From: Variovorax paradoxus
GTDB lineage: Bacteria; Pseudomonadota; Gammaproteobacteria; Burkholderiales; Burkholderiaceae_C
NCBI GenBank assembly: GCA_016806145.1
Contig: CP063167.1
Coordinates: 1,546,501-1,610,500, forward strand
DNA: 64,000 nt
Direction: 5' to 3'
Below are positions 34,683 through 43,268 of this stretch, in pieces. Under the pieces are notes generated by a model that did not search any database, was not told the origin of the DNA, and saw only the letters and a list, made by a program, of their open reading frames with translations. The position numbers and the translations under genes are program-made. Every line of letters begins with the position of its first letter. The first letter of the stretch is position 1.

Positions 34683-34816
34683 CGCGATGCGCTGGTCGCC
34701 GACCTGCTTGACGGGCGCGTCGAGCCGCGCGCTGTCGCTGGTCTCGCGGTCGCCCTCGCCCTGTGCCTGCGCCCTGAGGGGCGGGACCGGCCTCGCGAGG
34801 CGGCCCCACCAAAAAA

Positions 34817-34846
34817 TCTATATGATTCGTATACGTTTCATATAGA
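34817..34846. promoter_or_regulatory. 30-bp AT-rich palindrome before the ParD-like gene
   Basis: TCTATATGA (34817-34825) and TCATATAGA (34838-34846) are perfect 9-base arms. The centre itself contains the palindrome CGTATACG. It is strikingly AT-rich for this genome, and ends 10 bases before the ATG at 34856. Such a site next to a ribbon-helix-helix-type gene suggests autoregulation by the small protein, and it overlaps the likely promoter. Confidence 0.6.
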
Positions 34847-34855
34847 CCAAACACC

Positions 34856-35134
34856 ATGGGCATCGTCAAGATCTCCGACCTCATGCACGAGAACCTGCGC
34901 GTCGCAGGCACCGCGCTGAGCCGTTCCATCAACGCACAGGCCGAGCACTGGATGCGCATCGGCATGCTGGCCGAGCTGCATCCCGACCTCGATCACCGCG
35001 AGCTGTGCCAGCTGCTGGTGCGCGCCGAGATGGCCGGCGGGCTCGACCTCGCGATGGCCTGCGCGCCGAGCGAGCCGCATGCGCCGCGGCCATCGGGCCG
35101 CGCGACGGGGCGGGCGGTGAAGGTCGTGCAATGA
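34856..35134 (+). CDS. ParD-like small DNA-binding protein
   Basis: A 92-residue protein beginning MGIVKISDLMHENLRVAGTA and continuing SRSINAQAEHWMRIGMLAEL. This matches the ParD_like family, which resembles the ribbon-helix-helix antitoxin ParD. The C-terminal 30 residues are Pro/Arg-rich and not conserved-looking. No ParE toxin follows; instead the gene overlaps a methionine aminopeptidase gene by four bases. The palindrome just upstream is its probable operator. Whether the pair behaves as a stress or toxin-antitoxin-like unit is unknown. Confidence 0.78.
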   Translation: MGIVKISDLMHENLRVAGTALSRSINAQAEHWMRIGMLAELHPDLDHRELCQLLVRAEMAGGLDLAMACAPSEPHAPRPSGRATGRAVKVVQ

Positions 35135-35925
35135 ACATGGCCGTGCCCCTGAAGACGCCCGAGCAGATCGCGCTGTCGCGCAAGGCCGGGCACCTGGCGG
35201 CCGAGGTGCTGCAGATGATCGGGGCCTACGTAAAGCCCGGCGTCACCACCGATGAGCTCGACCGCCTCTGCCACGACCACATCGTCAACGTGCAGCGCGC
35301 GATCCCGGCCAACGTGGGCTACAAGGGCTTCCCGAAGACCGTGTGCACCTCCGTCAATCACGTGGTCTGCCACGGCATTCCCTCGGCGCAGAAGACGCTG
35401 AAGAAGGGCGACATCGTCAACATCGACGTGGCCGTGATCAAGGACGGCTGGTTCGGCGACTGCAGTCGCATGTACTTCGTCGACGAGCCGAGCCCGCTCG
35501 CGCGCCGGCTGGTCGAGACCACCTACGAGGCGATGCGCGCCGGCATCCTGGCCGTGCGCCCGGGCGCGACGCTGGGCGACGTGGGCCATGCGATCCAGAG
35601 CGTGGCGCACCGCGAGCGTTTCAGCGTGGTGCGCGAGTACTGCGGCCACGGCATCGGGCAGATCTACCACGACGATCCGCAGGTGCTGCACTACGGCCGG
35701 CCCGGCGAGGGCCTGCGGCTCGCGCCGGGCATGGTCTTCACCATCGAGCCGATGATCAACGCGGGCCGCCGCGAGACGCGCGAGCTGCCCGACGGCTGGA
35801 CCGTGGTCACGCGCGACCACTCGCTGTCGGCGCAGTGGGAGCACATGGTCGCAGTGACCGAAGAGGGCTTCGAGGTCCTCACGCCCTGGCCCGAGGGAAC
35901 AGGCAACTATCCCGCCATCGGCTGA
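35131..35925 (+). CDS. map: Type I methionine aminopeptidase, second-copy type
   Basis: A 264-residue metallo-aminopeptidase that removes N-terminal Met from new proteins. It has CTSVNHVVCHGIP with the substrate His, NIDVAVIKDGWFGDCSRM with both Asp ligands, GHGIGQIYH, FTIEPMI with the Glu ligand and QWEHMVAVTE with the bridging Glu. All five metal ligands are present, so it should be active. Coupling to the ParD-like gene and a palindromic promoter sets it apart from the housekeeping map gene, normally beside rpsB or in the ribosomal region, so a conditional paralogue is likely (inference). Confidence 0.9.
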   Translation: MNMAVPLKTPEQIALSRKAGHLAAEVLQMIGAYVKPGVTTDELDRLCHDHIVNVQRAIPANVGYKGFPKTVCTSVNHVVCHGIPSAQKTLKKGDIVNIDVAVIKDGWFGDCSRMYFVDEPSPLARRLVETTYEAMRAGILAVRPGATLGDVGHAIQSVAHRERFSVVREYCGHGIGQIYHDDPQVLHYGRPGEGLRLAPGMVFTIEPMINAGRRETRELPDGWTVVTRDHSLSAQWEHMVAVTEEGFEVLTPWPEGTGNYPAIG

Positions 35926-35937
35926 GCGCGGGTTGGC

Positions 35938-37323
35938 TCAGGCCCAGCGAAAACGCGCCGTGAAGTTGCGCAGCAGCGCCGGCTCGTAGGTGAAGGCCAT
36001 GCCGCGGATGCGCGCGGCGCGCCGCGCCACCTCGGCCAGCGCGTCGGCCACGTAGTCCATGTGGTCGTTGGTGTAGACGCGCCGCGGGATCGTGAGCCGC
36101 ATCGATTCGAGCGGCGCCTTCTCCTGCAACCCGGTGGCGGGATCGCGCCCGAGCAGCAGCGAGCCGATCTCCACCGCGCGCACGCCCGCCTCCAGGTAGA
36201 GCTCGCAGGCGAGCGCATGCGCCGGAAAGCTGTCGGCCGGCAGGTGCGGCAGCAGCGCGGCCGCGTCGACGAACACCGCGTGGCCGCCGGTCGGATGCTG
36301 GATCGGTATGCCCTGCGCGCGCAGCCGCTCGCCGAGGTAGGCGACCTGGCCGACGCGGTAGCGCAGGTAGTCGGCATCCATGGCCTCCTCGAGGCCGACC
36401 GCGAGCGCCTCCATGTCGCGGCCCGCGAGGCCGCCGTAGGTGATGAAGCCCTCGCTGACCACGCAGCGTTCCTGCACGGCGCGAAACAGGTCCTCGTCGT
36501 CGCGGAAGCTGCAGAAGCCGCCGATGTTGACCAGCCCGTCCTTCTTCGACGACATCACCGCGATGTCGGCGCAGGCCATCATGTCGCGCACGATGTCGGG
36601 CACCTCGCGCTGCGCCTGCCCGGCCTCGCGTTCGCGGATGAACCAGGCGTTCTCCGCGAAGCGCGTGGCGTCGATCACCACCGGAATACCTGCTTCGCGC
36701 GCGAGTTGCGAGGCCGCGCGCAGGTTGGCCAGCGCGACCGGCTGGCCGCCGCTGGTGTTGCAGGTCACGGTGGCCACCAGCGCCACCACGTTGGCCGCGC
36801 CATGGGTCTCGATCAGCCGCGCGAGTTCTTCGAGGTCGAAGTTGCCTTTCCAGTCGTGGTAGGTGGCGGTGTCCAGTGCCTCCTTCGTCAGTGCGTTGAG
36901 CGCGCGCGCGCCGGCCAGCTCGATGTGGAGCTTGGTGGTGTCGAAGTGGAAGTTCGACAGGAACACCGGCTGCTTCGCGCCGCGGCGCTTCACGAGCTCT
37001 GGGTAAAGCAACTGCTCCGCCCCGCGGCCCTGGTGCGCGGGCACCGTGTGGCGATGGCCGAAGACCTTCTCGATGGTGTCGGCGAGCCGGTAGTAGCTGC
37101 GGCTGCCGGCATAGGCCTCGTCGGCCGCCATCATCGCGGCCCACTGGCGGTCGCTCATCGCGCCGCTGCCGCTGTCGGTCAGCAGGTCGATGAAGACGTC
37201 GTCGCTGCGCAGCAGGAAGGGGTTGAGCCCCGCGTCGAGCAGGGCCTGCTCGCGGTGCGCGCGCGTGGTCATCGCGATGCGCTCGATGGTCTTGATGCGG
37301 AACGGTTCGGGGATGCGCTTCAT
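35938..37323 (-). CDS. tnaA: Tryptophanase (tryptophan indole-lyase)
   Basis: A 461-residue PLP beta-eliminating lyase from the ATG at 37323 ([20 protein letters not shown]). It has the PLP Lys in [23 protein letters not shown] and HQGRGAEQ. Tryptophanase is preferred over tyrosine phenol-lyase on two contacts. FDTT has Asp where the phenol-lyase has Thr, and the C-terminal GVRAVEIGS has Val where the phenol-lyase has Arg (GVRSMERG). Some stretches ([25 protein letters not shown]) resemble phenol-lyase, so activity should be tested. The reaction yields indole, pyruvate and ammonia. The Lrp-type gene upstream is divergent. Confidence 0.85.
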   Translation of the reverse strand: MKRIPEPFRIKTIERIAMTTRAHREQALLDAGLNPFLLRSDDVFIDLLTDSGSGAMSDRQWAAMMAADEAYAGSRSYYRLADTIEKVFGHRHTVPAHQGRGAEQLLYPELVKRRGAKQPVFLSNFHFDTTKLHIELAGARALNALTKEALDTATYHDWKGNFDLEELARLIETHGAANVVALVATVTCNTSGGQPVALANLRAASQLAREAGIPVVIDATRFAENAWFIREREAGQAQREVPDIVRDMMACADIAVMSSKKDGLVNIGGFCSFRDDEDLFRAVQERCVVSEGFITYGGLAGRDMEALAVGLEEAMDADYLRYRVGQVAYLGERLRAQGIPIQHPTGGHAVFVDAAALLPHLPADSFPAHALACELYLEAGVRAVEIGSLLLGRDPATGLQEKAPLESMRLTIPRRVYTNDHMDYVADALAEVARRAARIRGMAFTYEPALLRNFTARFRWA

Positions 37324-37392
37324 GGGTTCTCCTGGTCGAAGCTCGGTGCGGATGGATCGGATGGCTGACCCAGGGCGTTCGCGAATGGCGAT

Positions 37393-37416
37393 GCAATGGA
37401 GTTGCGCATTCATTGC
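37393..37416. promoter_or_regulatory. Possible Lrp-type operator upstream of tnaA
   Basis: GCAATG (37393-37398) and CATTGC (37411-37416) form an inverted repeat around 12 bases, about 70 bases before the tnaA start. GCAATG recurs near 37493. Lrp/AsnC proteins bind such degenerate dyads in multiple copies. The 246-base divergent spacer holds no other gene. Confidence 0.35.
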
Positions 37417-37569
37417 CTATCGGGAGAAGATGTCTCGCCTGCTATGGCCCCTGGCCGAGCTCGCAACGATTCTTTCGCTCGCCTCGCGCAATGGGTTTTC
37501 ATCGCACCTAGGGATGGCCCCTCGAAGAAGAGAAGTCCTTTCACCATTCCCACCAAACAGGAGAACATC

Positions 37570-38052
37570 TTGCAATCCGTACCGCTGGACTCGATGGACA
37601 CCCGCATGCTCGAGGTGCTGCAGGGCCATGGCCGCATCTCCAACCTCGAGCTCGCGGCCGCGGTCGGGCTCTCGCCCGCGCAATGCAGCCGCCGGCATCA
37701 CAGGCTCGAGGAAGAGGGCGTGATCGCGCGCTACGAGGCGCGGCTGCGGCCCGCGGCCGTGGGCCTGCGCGTGATGGCCTTCGTCCAGATCGCGATGGAG
37801 CGCGGCCATGTGCGCGATTTCAAGCGCTTCCGCCAGGCCGTGACGCAACTGCCCGACGTGCTCGAATGCCACTCGGTGACGGGCGACGTCGACTATGTGC
37901 TCAAAGTGATCGCGAGCGACCTCGAGGCGCTCAGCACCTTCCTGACCGAGAAGCTCTCGGCGCTGCCCGGCGTGAGCATGGTGCGTTCGAGCGTGTGCCT
38001 GGAAGAACTCAAGGCCGGCGCGGCGCTGCCGCTGTCGCAGGCCGGTCGCTGA
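37570..38052 (+). CDS. Lrp/AsnC-family transcriptional regulator
   Basis: A 160-residue regulator. I choose the TTG at 37570 because AGGAG (37559-37563) precedes it by 6 bases and the sequence then reads LQSVPLDSMDTRMLEVLQ, a normal family start; an ATG at 37594 is the alternative. The helix-turn-helix is at about residues 20-65 (GRISNLELAAAVGLSPAQCS), followed by the AsnC/RAM effector domain (VMAFVQIAMERGH, LECHSVTGDVDYVLKVIASD). It is divergent from tnaA and likely senses tryptophan or another amino acid. Confidence 0.87.
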   Translation: MQSVPLDSMDTRMLEVLQGHGRISNLELAAAVGLSPAQCSRRHHRLEEEGVIARYEARLRPAAVGLRVMAFVQIAMERGHVRDFKRFRQAVTQLPDVLECHSVTGDVDYVLKVIASDLEALSTFLTEKLSALPGVSMVRSSVCLEELKAGAALPLSQAGR

Positions 38053-38073
38053 AGCCGACGTCGAAGCGCGGCC

Positions 38074-38976
38074 TCAGCCGCGCCGCGACTGCACGAAATC
38101 CACGAAGGCGCGCAGCGGCGCCGGCAGCCGCTCGCGCCCCTGGTAGTAGAGAAAGGGCCCGGTGAAGGGCTGCCACCAGTCCTCGAGCACCGGCACCAGC
38201 GCGCCGCTCGTCAGTTGCGGCTGCAGCCATTCCTCGAACAGATGGATCACGCCGATGCCGGCCACCGCCGTTTCGATCGCGAGCTCGACGCCGCCGCCCA
38301 GGCGCACGATCAGCGGCCCGTCGACGTCCACCGTCACCACCTCGCCCTCGCGCTCGAATTCCCAACCCGCCATCGCGCCGCTCGCGAAGCGCCCGCGCAG
38401 GCAGGCGTGCTGCAGCAGGTCGCGCGGATGCACGGGGCGGCCGTGCGCCGCGAGGTAGGCCGGCGCGGCCGCGGTCGCCATGCGCTGGCGGCGCGGGCCG
38501 ATCGGGATCGCGATCACGTCCTGCTCGAGCCGTTCCTCGTAGCGGATGCCCGCATCGCAGCCCGCGGCCAGCACGTCGACGAAGCTTTCCTCGACCACCA
38601 CCTCGAGCAGGATCTCGGGATAGGCCGCGAGAAAGGGCGGCACGATCGCCGGCAGCACCAGCCGCGACGCGCTCGCCGGCACGTTGAGCCGCAAGGTGCC
38701 CGCGGGCTTGTCGCGAAAGCCGTTGACCACGTCGAGCGCGGCCTCGACCTCGCCGAGCGCCGGCCCGAGGCGGTCGAGCAGCCGCGCGCCGGCCTCGGTG
38801 GGCACCACGCTGCGGGTGCTGCGATGCAGGAGGCGCACCCCCAGCCGCGTTTCGAGCCGACGCACCGCCGCGCTGAGGCTGGAGGCGCTCACGCTCTGCA
38901 GCCGCGCCGCCTCGCGAAAGCCGCCCGCGCGCGCCACCGCCACGAAGACCGCCAGATCGCCGAGCTGTTCCGTCAT
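38074..38976 (-). CDS. LysR-family transcriptional regulator
   Basis: A 300-residue LTTR from the ATG at 38976 (MTEQLGDLAVFVAVARAGGF). The helix-turn-helix is at about residues 5-62 (FREAARLQSVSASSLSAAVR, LLHRSTRSVVPTEAG), followed by an effector domain of the CrgA/AaeR-like type with LRLNVPASASRLVLPAIVPPF. It is divergent from the aldo/keto reductase gene over a 108-base spacer, the usual geometry for its regulatory target. Confidence 0.87.
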   Translation of the reverse strand: MTEQLGDLAVFVAVARAGGFREAARLQSVSASSLSAAVRRLETRLGVRLLHRSTRSVVPTEAGARLLDRLGPALGEVEAALDVVNGFRDKPAGTLRLNVPASASRLVLPAIVPPFLAAYPEILLEVVVEESFVDVLAAGCDAGIRYEERLEQDVIAIPIGPRRQRMATAAAPAYLAAHGRPVHPRDLLQHACLRGRFASGAMAGWEFEREGEVVTVDVDGPLIVRLGGGVELAIETAVAGIGVIHLFEEWLQPQLTSGALVPVLEDWWQPFTGPFLYYQGRERLPAPLRAFVDFVQSRRG

Positions 38977-39084
38977 CGCCTGTCTTTCGATTGTTCGTTT
39001 TTCCGCACGACCCGTGCGCATTGAGCCGGCTTATCGTACGCCGCCGCGGTGCCTACATTCAGCTTCAACCTGAAAGGAAAGCCC

Positions 39085-39963
39085 ATGAACCCGCTCGACA
39101 CCATCTCCACCTTCCGCCTCGGTAGCCGTGACGTGAAGCGCCTCGGCTACGGCGCCATGCAACTCGCCGGCCCCGGCGTGTACGGCCCGCCGAAGGACCG
39201 TGCCGCCGCTGTCGCGGTGCTGCGCGCCGCGATCGAGGCCGGTGTGGACCACATCGACACCAGCGATTTCTACGGCCCGCACGTCACCAACCAGATCATC
39301 CGCGAGGCGCTGCACCCATACCGCGACGACCTGACCATCGTCACCAAGGTGGGTGCCACGCGCGGGGCAGATGCCTCGTGGAACCTCGCGGCCTCGCCGG
39401 CCGAGCTGCGCCAGGCGGTGCACGACAACCTGCGCAACCTCGGCCTCGACGTGCTCGATGTCGTCAACATGCGCAGCATGCTGGGCGTGCACGGGCCGGC
39501 CGAAGGCTCGCTCGAGGCGCCGTTGACCGCGCTCGCCGAGCTGCGCCAGCAGGGCCTGATCCGCCACATCGGCCTGAGCAACGTGACCGCGAAGCAGGTC
39601 GACGACGGCCAGCGCATCGTGCCGATCGTCGGCGTGCAGAACATGTACAACCTCGCGAACCGCGGCGACGACGCGCTGGTCGAGAAGCTGGCGCGCGAGG
39701 GCATTGCCTATGTGCCGTTCTTTCCGCTCGGGGGCTTCACGCCGCTGCAGTCGGGGGTGCTGTCGGAGGTGGCCAGCGAACTCGGCGCGACGCCGATGCA
39801 GGTGGCGCTGGCCTGGCTGCTGCAGCGCTCGCCGAACCTGCTGCTGATTCCGGGGACATCGTCGCTGGGGCATCTGCGGGAGAACCTGGCGGCGGCTGGG
39901 CTGAAGTTGCCGGCAGAGGCGGTGGCGCGGCTCGACACGATCGGCGTCGGGTCGGGTCACTGA
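39085..39963 (+). CDS. Aldo/keto reductase family oxidoreductase
   Basis: A 292-residue (alpha/beta)8 NAD(P)H-dependent reductase. It has GYGAMQLAGPGVYGPP near the start, the catalytic Asp-Tyr in DHIDTSDFYG and Lys in IVTKVGA. The usual barrel His (LHxP) is replaced by VVNMRSM, a change seen in one aldo/keto reductase branch. GLSNVTAKQV and the C-terminal IPGTSSLGHLREN bind the cofactor phosphate. Substrate unknown. The ATG at 39085 follows AAAGGAAAG. Confidence 0.85.
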   Translation: MNPLDTISTFRLGSRDVKRLGYGAMQLAGPGVYGPPKDRAAAVAVLRAAIEAGVDHIDTSDFYGPHVTNQIIREALHPYRDDLTIVTKVGATRGADASWNLAASPAELRQAVHDNLRNLGLDVLDVVNMRSMLGVHGPAEGSLEAPLTALAELRQQGLIRHIGLSNVTAKQVDDGQRIVPIVGVQNMYNLANRGDDALVEKLAREGIAYVPFFPLGGFTPLQSGVLSEVASELGATPMQVALAWLLQRSPNLLLIPGTSSLGHLRENLAAAGLKLPAEAVARLDTIGVGSGH

Positions 39964-39972
39964 AGCTCGGCT

Positions 39973-40884
39973 TCAGGGCGGCAGGAAGAGCCCTTCGCCG
40001 ACGCACAGCGCCATCTGCTCCTCGACGGCGCTGCGAAAGACCTTCGCGGCCAGGCTGACGGGCCGCCCTTTGGCCACCGCGAGCATGCGGGCCACCGAGA
40101 AGCCGCGCACCGGCACGGCCACGAGGCCTTGCCAGATGCTGGAGGTTCGCACCACCGATCTCGGCAGTACGGCGAAGCCGAGGTCGGCCCGCGTGAGTTG
40201 CGCGGCCCCTTCGTTGCCGTCGATCTGGATGACCGGCTGCATCACCCCATGCTCCGTCTCGAGGCTGTGCCGCAGGCCGAGGGAGATGATGATCGGCAGC
40301 TTGCGCAGTTCGCGCGCATGCACGCTCGGGCGCGCGGCCAGCTTCGAACCCGGAAGACAGAACACCGCGATTTCCTGCCGCGCGAGCGGCGTGAAATGGA
40401 TGTGCTCCTGATTGCCGGGATTCGACACGATGGCGAGTTCGATGGTGCCGGCGGTCAGCCGATGCAGCGCGTCGTCGGTGGGGCTCTCCGTCAGCTCCAG
40501 CCGGACCTGCGGAAAGCGCTGGCGAAAGTCCAGCGCGAGGCGACCGTGGATCGCCTGCCCGACCGTGGGCGCCGATGACATCCGCACCGTGCCGCGCACG
40601 TCGCGATGAAAGCCGCGCATGCCGCGGTTGAAGTTGGAGACGTCCAGGGTCGTGCTTTCCACTTCTCGCAGGATGAAGCGCGCGCGTTCCAGGAACATGA
40701 GGCCGCTGTCGGTCAGTTGCACCCCCGCGATGCTGCGGTGGAAGAGGGGGCCGCCCAGGTCTTCCTCGAGCAGGCGCATCTGCCGGCTGATCGCGGACTG
40801 CGCCACGTGCAGCACCGCGGCGGCGGCACTGATGCTTCCCTTCTCCGCCACCGTCAGGAAGTAGCGCACCTGCCGCAGATCCAT
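39973..40884 (-). CDS. LysR-family regulator, divergent from the 15-kb catabolic operon
   Basis: A 303-residue LTTR of the CbbR/nitrogen-assimilation style. It starts MDLRQVRYFLTVAEKGSISA, with HTH residues HVAQSAISRQMRLLEEDLG and LFHRSIAGVQLTDSG. The effector domain begins near residue 95. Its start faces the Bug receptor gene at 41037 over 152 bases. That spacer contains CTAAA-T-TTTAG at 40909-40919 and flanking AGCT repeats, a possible operator. It probably controls the catabolic genes up to 55994. Confidence 0.87.
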   Translation of the reverse strand: MDLRQVRYFLTVAEKGSISAAAAVLHVAQSAISRQMRLLEEDLGGPLFHRSIAGVQLTDSGLMFLERARFILREVESTTLDVSNFNRGMRGFHRDVRGTVRMSSAPTVGQAIHGRLALDFRQRFPQVRLELTESPTDDALHRLTAGTIELAIVSNPGNQEHIHFTPLARQEIAVFCLPGSKLAARPSVHARELRKLPIIISLGLRHSLETEHGVMQPVIQIDGNEGAAQLTRADLGFAVLPRSVVRTSSIWQGLVAVPVRGFSVARMLAVAKGRPVSLAAKVFRSAVEEQMALCVGEGLFLPP

Positions 40885-41036
40885 GGTTCGTCTCCAGAGC
40901 TTGTCCAGCTAAATTTTAGATGGATGGCAGCTGAAATCTCTTCTTTTGCGTTGGTATCAACCCCTCCAGAATTGCGCATGCCGGACGGGGCGCGATCGCA
41001 GGGCACGCCGGCCAGACAAGAAAGATGGAGACAAGG

Positions 41037-42014
41037 ATGATCAAGACCGCGTTGCGTTGCGCAGCCATGGCGCTGTCCGCGCTGGCGCTGGGCGCCCCGG
41101 CCCACGCCGACTATCCCGAGAAGCCCGTGCGCATCGTCGTGCCGTTCGCGGCCGGCGCGGGCGCGGACATGGCCTCGCGCTTCATGGCGGGCAAGCTCGC
41201 GCAGCGCTGGGGCCAGGGCACCGTGGTCGACAACCAGGTCGGTGCCAACAGCATCATCGGCGCGCAGCAGGTCGCCCGCGCACCGGCCGACGGCTACACG
41301 CTGCTGGTGCCCAACGACACCACGCTGGCGGCGAACCCGGCGCTGTATGCCAAGCTGCCCTACGACCCCCTCAAGGATTTCGCGCCGATCGCGCTGATCG
41401 GCGAAACCCCCTTCGTGCTGGTCGCGTCGCCCAGCCTGAAGGTGCGTTCGGTCAAGGAGCTGGTGGATGCCGCGAAGGCCAGGCCCGGTGAGATCAACTT
41501 CAGCTCCAGCGGCGTCGCCAGCGCCCAGCATCTTCCGATGGAGATCCTGATGCGCAGCGCGGGCATCCGGATGCTGCACGTGCCCTACAAGGGCGCGGCG
41601 GAAGCCGCCACGGCGGTCGTGGGCGACCAGGTGCAGGTGATGTTCGCCGGCGTCTCGGCCGTGCTGCCGTTCCTGCAGTCGGGCCGGCTCGTGCCGCTGG
41701 CAGTCGGCACCTCGGAAAGGCTGGCCGTGCTGCCCAAGGTCCCGACCATGGCCGAGTCCGGCTTTCCGGGCTTTCGCTATGGCGCATGGCTGGGCTTCGT
41801 GGCGCCGGCCGCCACGCCCGCGGCCATCGTGCAGAAGATCAACGCCGATGTCGGCGAGGTGCTGCGCCAGCCCGAGGCGCGCGAGCGGCTGCTGGCCATG
41901 GGCTTCCTGCCCGCGGCACCGGCGAAGCCGGAAGCCTTTCGCAAGCACATCGACGAGGAGCTGGTTCGCTACGCCCAGTTCATCCGGGCGGCCGGCATCG
42001 AGCCGTCGCGCTGA
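41037..42014 (+). CDS. Bug-family (TctC-like) periplasmic solute receptor
   Basis: A 325-residue precursor with a signal peptide ending at AHA-DYPEK. The Bug fold is clear: YPEKPVRIVVPFAAGAGADM, a first loop for a carboxylate, PLKDFAPIALIGETPFVLV, INFSSSGVASAQHLPMEIL and MLHVPYKGAAEAATAVVGDQ. Bug receptors bind small carboxylates for tripartite carriers or for sensing. No TctA/TctB membrane genes occur here, so it is an orphan receptor, possibly served by another locus. It is the first gene of the large operon, with GGAGACAAGG before the ATG. Confidence 0.9.
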   Translation: MIKTALRCAAMALSALALGAPAHADYPEKPVRIVVPFAAGAGADMASRFMAGKLAQRWGQGTVVDNQVGANSIIGAQQVARAPADGYTLLVPNDTTLAANPALYAKLPYDPLKDFAPIALIGETPFVLVASPSLKVRSVKELVDAAKARPGEINFSSSGVASAQHLPMEILMRSAGIRMLHVPYKGAAEAATAVVGDQVQVMFAGVSAVLPFLQSGRLVPLAVGTSERLAVLPKVPTMAESGFPGFRYGAWLGFVAPAATPAAIVQKINADVGEVLRQPEARERLLAMGFLPAAPAKPEAFRKHIDEELVRYAQFIRAAGIEPSR

Positions 42015-42054
42015 GACCGCTCAACAAAGAAGTTCAGGACACACAGAAAGCATC

Positions 42055-43233
42055 ATGCGGATCATTGACCTCCAGGAAGCGGCCTTTCCGGTGCAGAGCA
42101 CCATGCGCAACGCCGTGTTCTCCTTCGCGGAGATGACGACCTCGATCGTCGCGGTACGGCTGGACCCGGGCAGCGGCAGGACGCCGGTCACGGGGTACGC
42201 GTTCAACTCCACCGGCCGCTACGCCTGCGGGCAGCCGATGCGCGAGCGCTTCTTCCCCCGGCTGCTGCGGGCCCGGCCCGAGTCGCTGCTCGACGGCGAT
42301 GGCGTGCTCGATCCGGCCAGGGCCGTGACGGCGATGCTCGTCGGCGAGAAGCCGGGCGGCCATGCCGAACGCTCGATCGCCATCGGTACCATCGAGACCG
42401 CGCTGTGGGATGCCATCGGCAAGGCGCAGGACCTTCCGACCGCGGAAGTGCTGGCGCGGCGCTATCGCGGCGGGACCATGCAGCGCAAGGTGTCGGTGTA
42501 CGTGGGCGGCGGCTGGTATCGGCCGGGCGGCGTGCCGCAGGACGTGGCCGACGAGATCCGCGGCCACCAGGCCGCCGGCTACACCCACGTGAAGATCAAG
42601 GTGGGCGGCGCATCGCTCGACGAGGACCTGCGCCGGATCGATTGCGCGCTGAGCGTGCTGCCCGACAGCAGCCACCTGGCGGTCGATGCCAACTGCAAGT
42701 TCCAGCGCGACGAGGCGCTCGTCTATGCGAAAGCATTGGCGCCGTACGACCTGCGCTGGTTCGAGGAGCCCTGCGATCCCAACGACTATTCGCTGATGGC
42801 CGAGCTGGCCTCGGTGTATGCGCCACCGCTCGCGGTTGGCGAGAACCTCTATGGCAACCAGGAGGTGACCAACCTCGTGCGCCTCGGTGGCTGGCGCAGC
42901 GAGAAGGACCTGATCCAGGTCGACCCGCCGCAGTCCTACGGCCTGCATGCCTTCGCCAGCATGGCGCTGGGGCTCGAGGCGCAGGGCTGGGGGGCCGGCA
43001 GCCATTTCCCGCACGGCGGCAACCAGATGTCGCTGGCGCTGGTGGCCGGCCTGGGCCTCGGCGGTTGCGAGGCCTATCCCGGCGTGTTCGGCTCCTTCGG
43101 CGGCTTTGCCGACGACACGCGGGTCGAGGACGGCTTCGTGCATCCGCCGCAGCGGCCCGGCATCGGCTTCGAGGGCCACGGCGCGCTGCATGCGCTGATG
43201 AGCTCGGTCGGCGCCGGGCTGAAAACCTCCTGA
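42055..43233 (+). CDS. Enolase-superfamily acid-sugar dehydratase, D-tartrate dehydratase-like
   Basis: A 392-residue barrel enzyme. Catalytic residues match D-tartrate dehydratase nearly position for position: Lys180-x-Lys182 (HVKIKVGG), Asp211 (VDANCKF), Glu237 (FEEPCD), Glu263 (VGEN) and His320 (PHGGNQM). N-terminal lid segments RNAVFSFAEMTTS, GYAFNSTGRYACGQ and EKPGGHAERSIAIGTIE are also like that enzyme. The family abstracts the alpha proton and eliminates water from a hydroxy acid to give a 2-oxo acid. D-tartrate or a related hydroxy acid is plausible, not proven. It follows the Bug receptor by 40 bases. Confidence 0.85.
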   Translation: MRIIDLQEAAFPVQSTMRNAVFSFAEMTTSIVAVRLDPGSGRTPVTGYAFNSTGRYACGQPMRERFFPRLLRARPESLLDGDGVLDPARAVTAMLVGEKPGGHAERSIAIGTIETALWDAIGKAQDLPTAEVLARRYRGGTMQRKVSVYVGGGWYRPGGVPQDVADEIRGHQAAGYTHVKIKVGGASLDEDLRRIDCALSVLPDSSHLAVDANCKFQRDEALVYAKALAPYDLRWFEEPCDPNDYSLMAELASVYAPPLAVGENLYGNQEVTNLVRLGGWRSEKDLIQVDPPQSYGLHAFASMALGLEAQGWGAGSHFPHGGNQMSLALVAGLGLGGCEAYPGVFGSFGGFADDTRVEDGFVHPPQRPGIGFEGHGALHALMSSVGAGLKTS

Positions 43234-43268
43234 TCGATCTCCGTCCTCTCGCAAGCTCTCGCAAGCCC

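Noticed and set aside
34856..35925. A classical ParDE toxin-antitoxin system
   Set aside because: The second gene is a complete methionine aminopeptidase, not a ParE/RelE fold.
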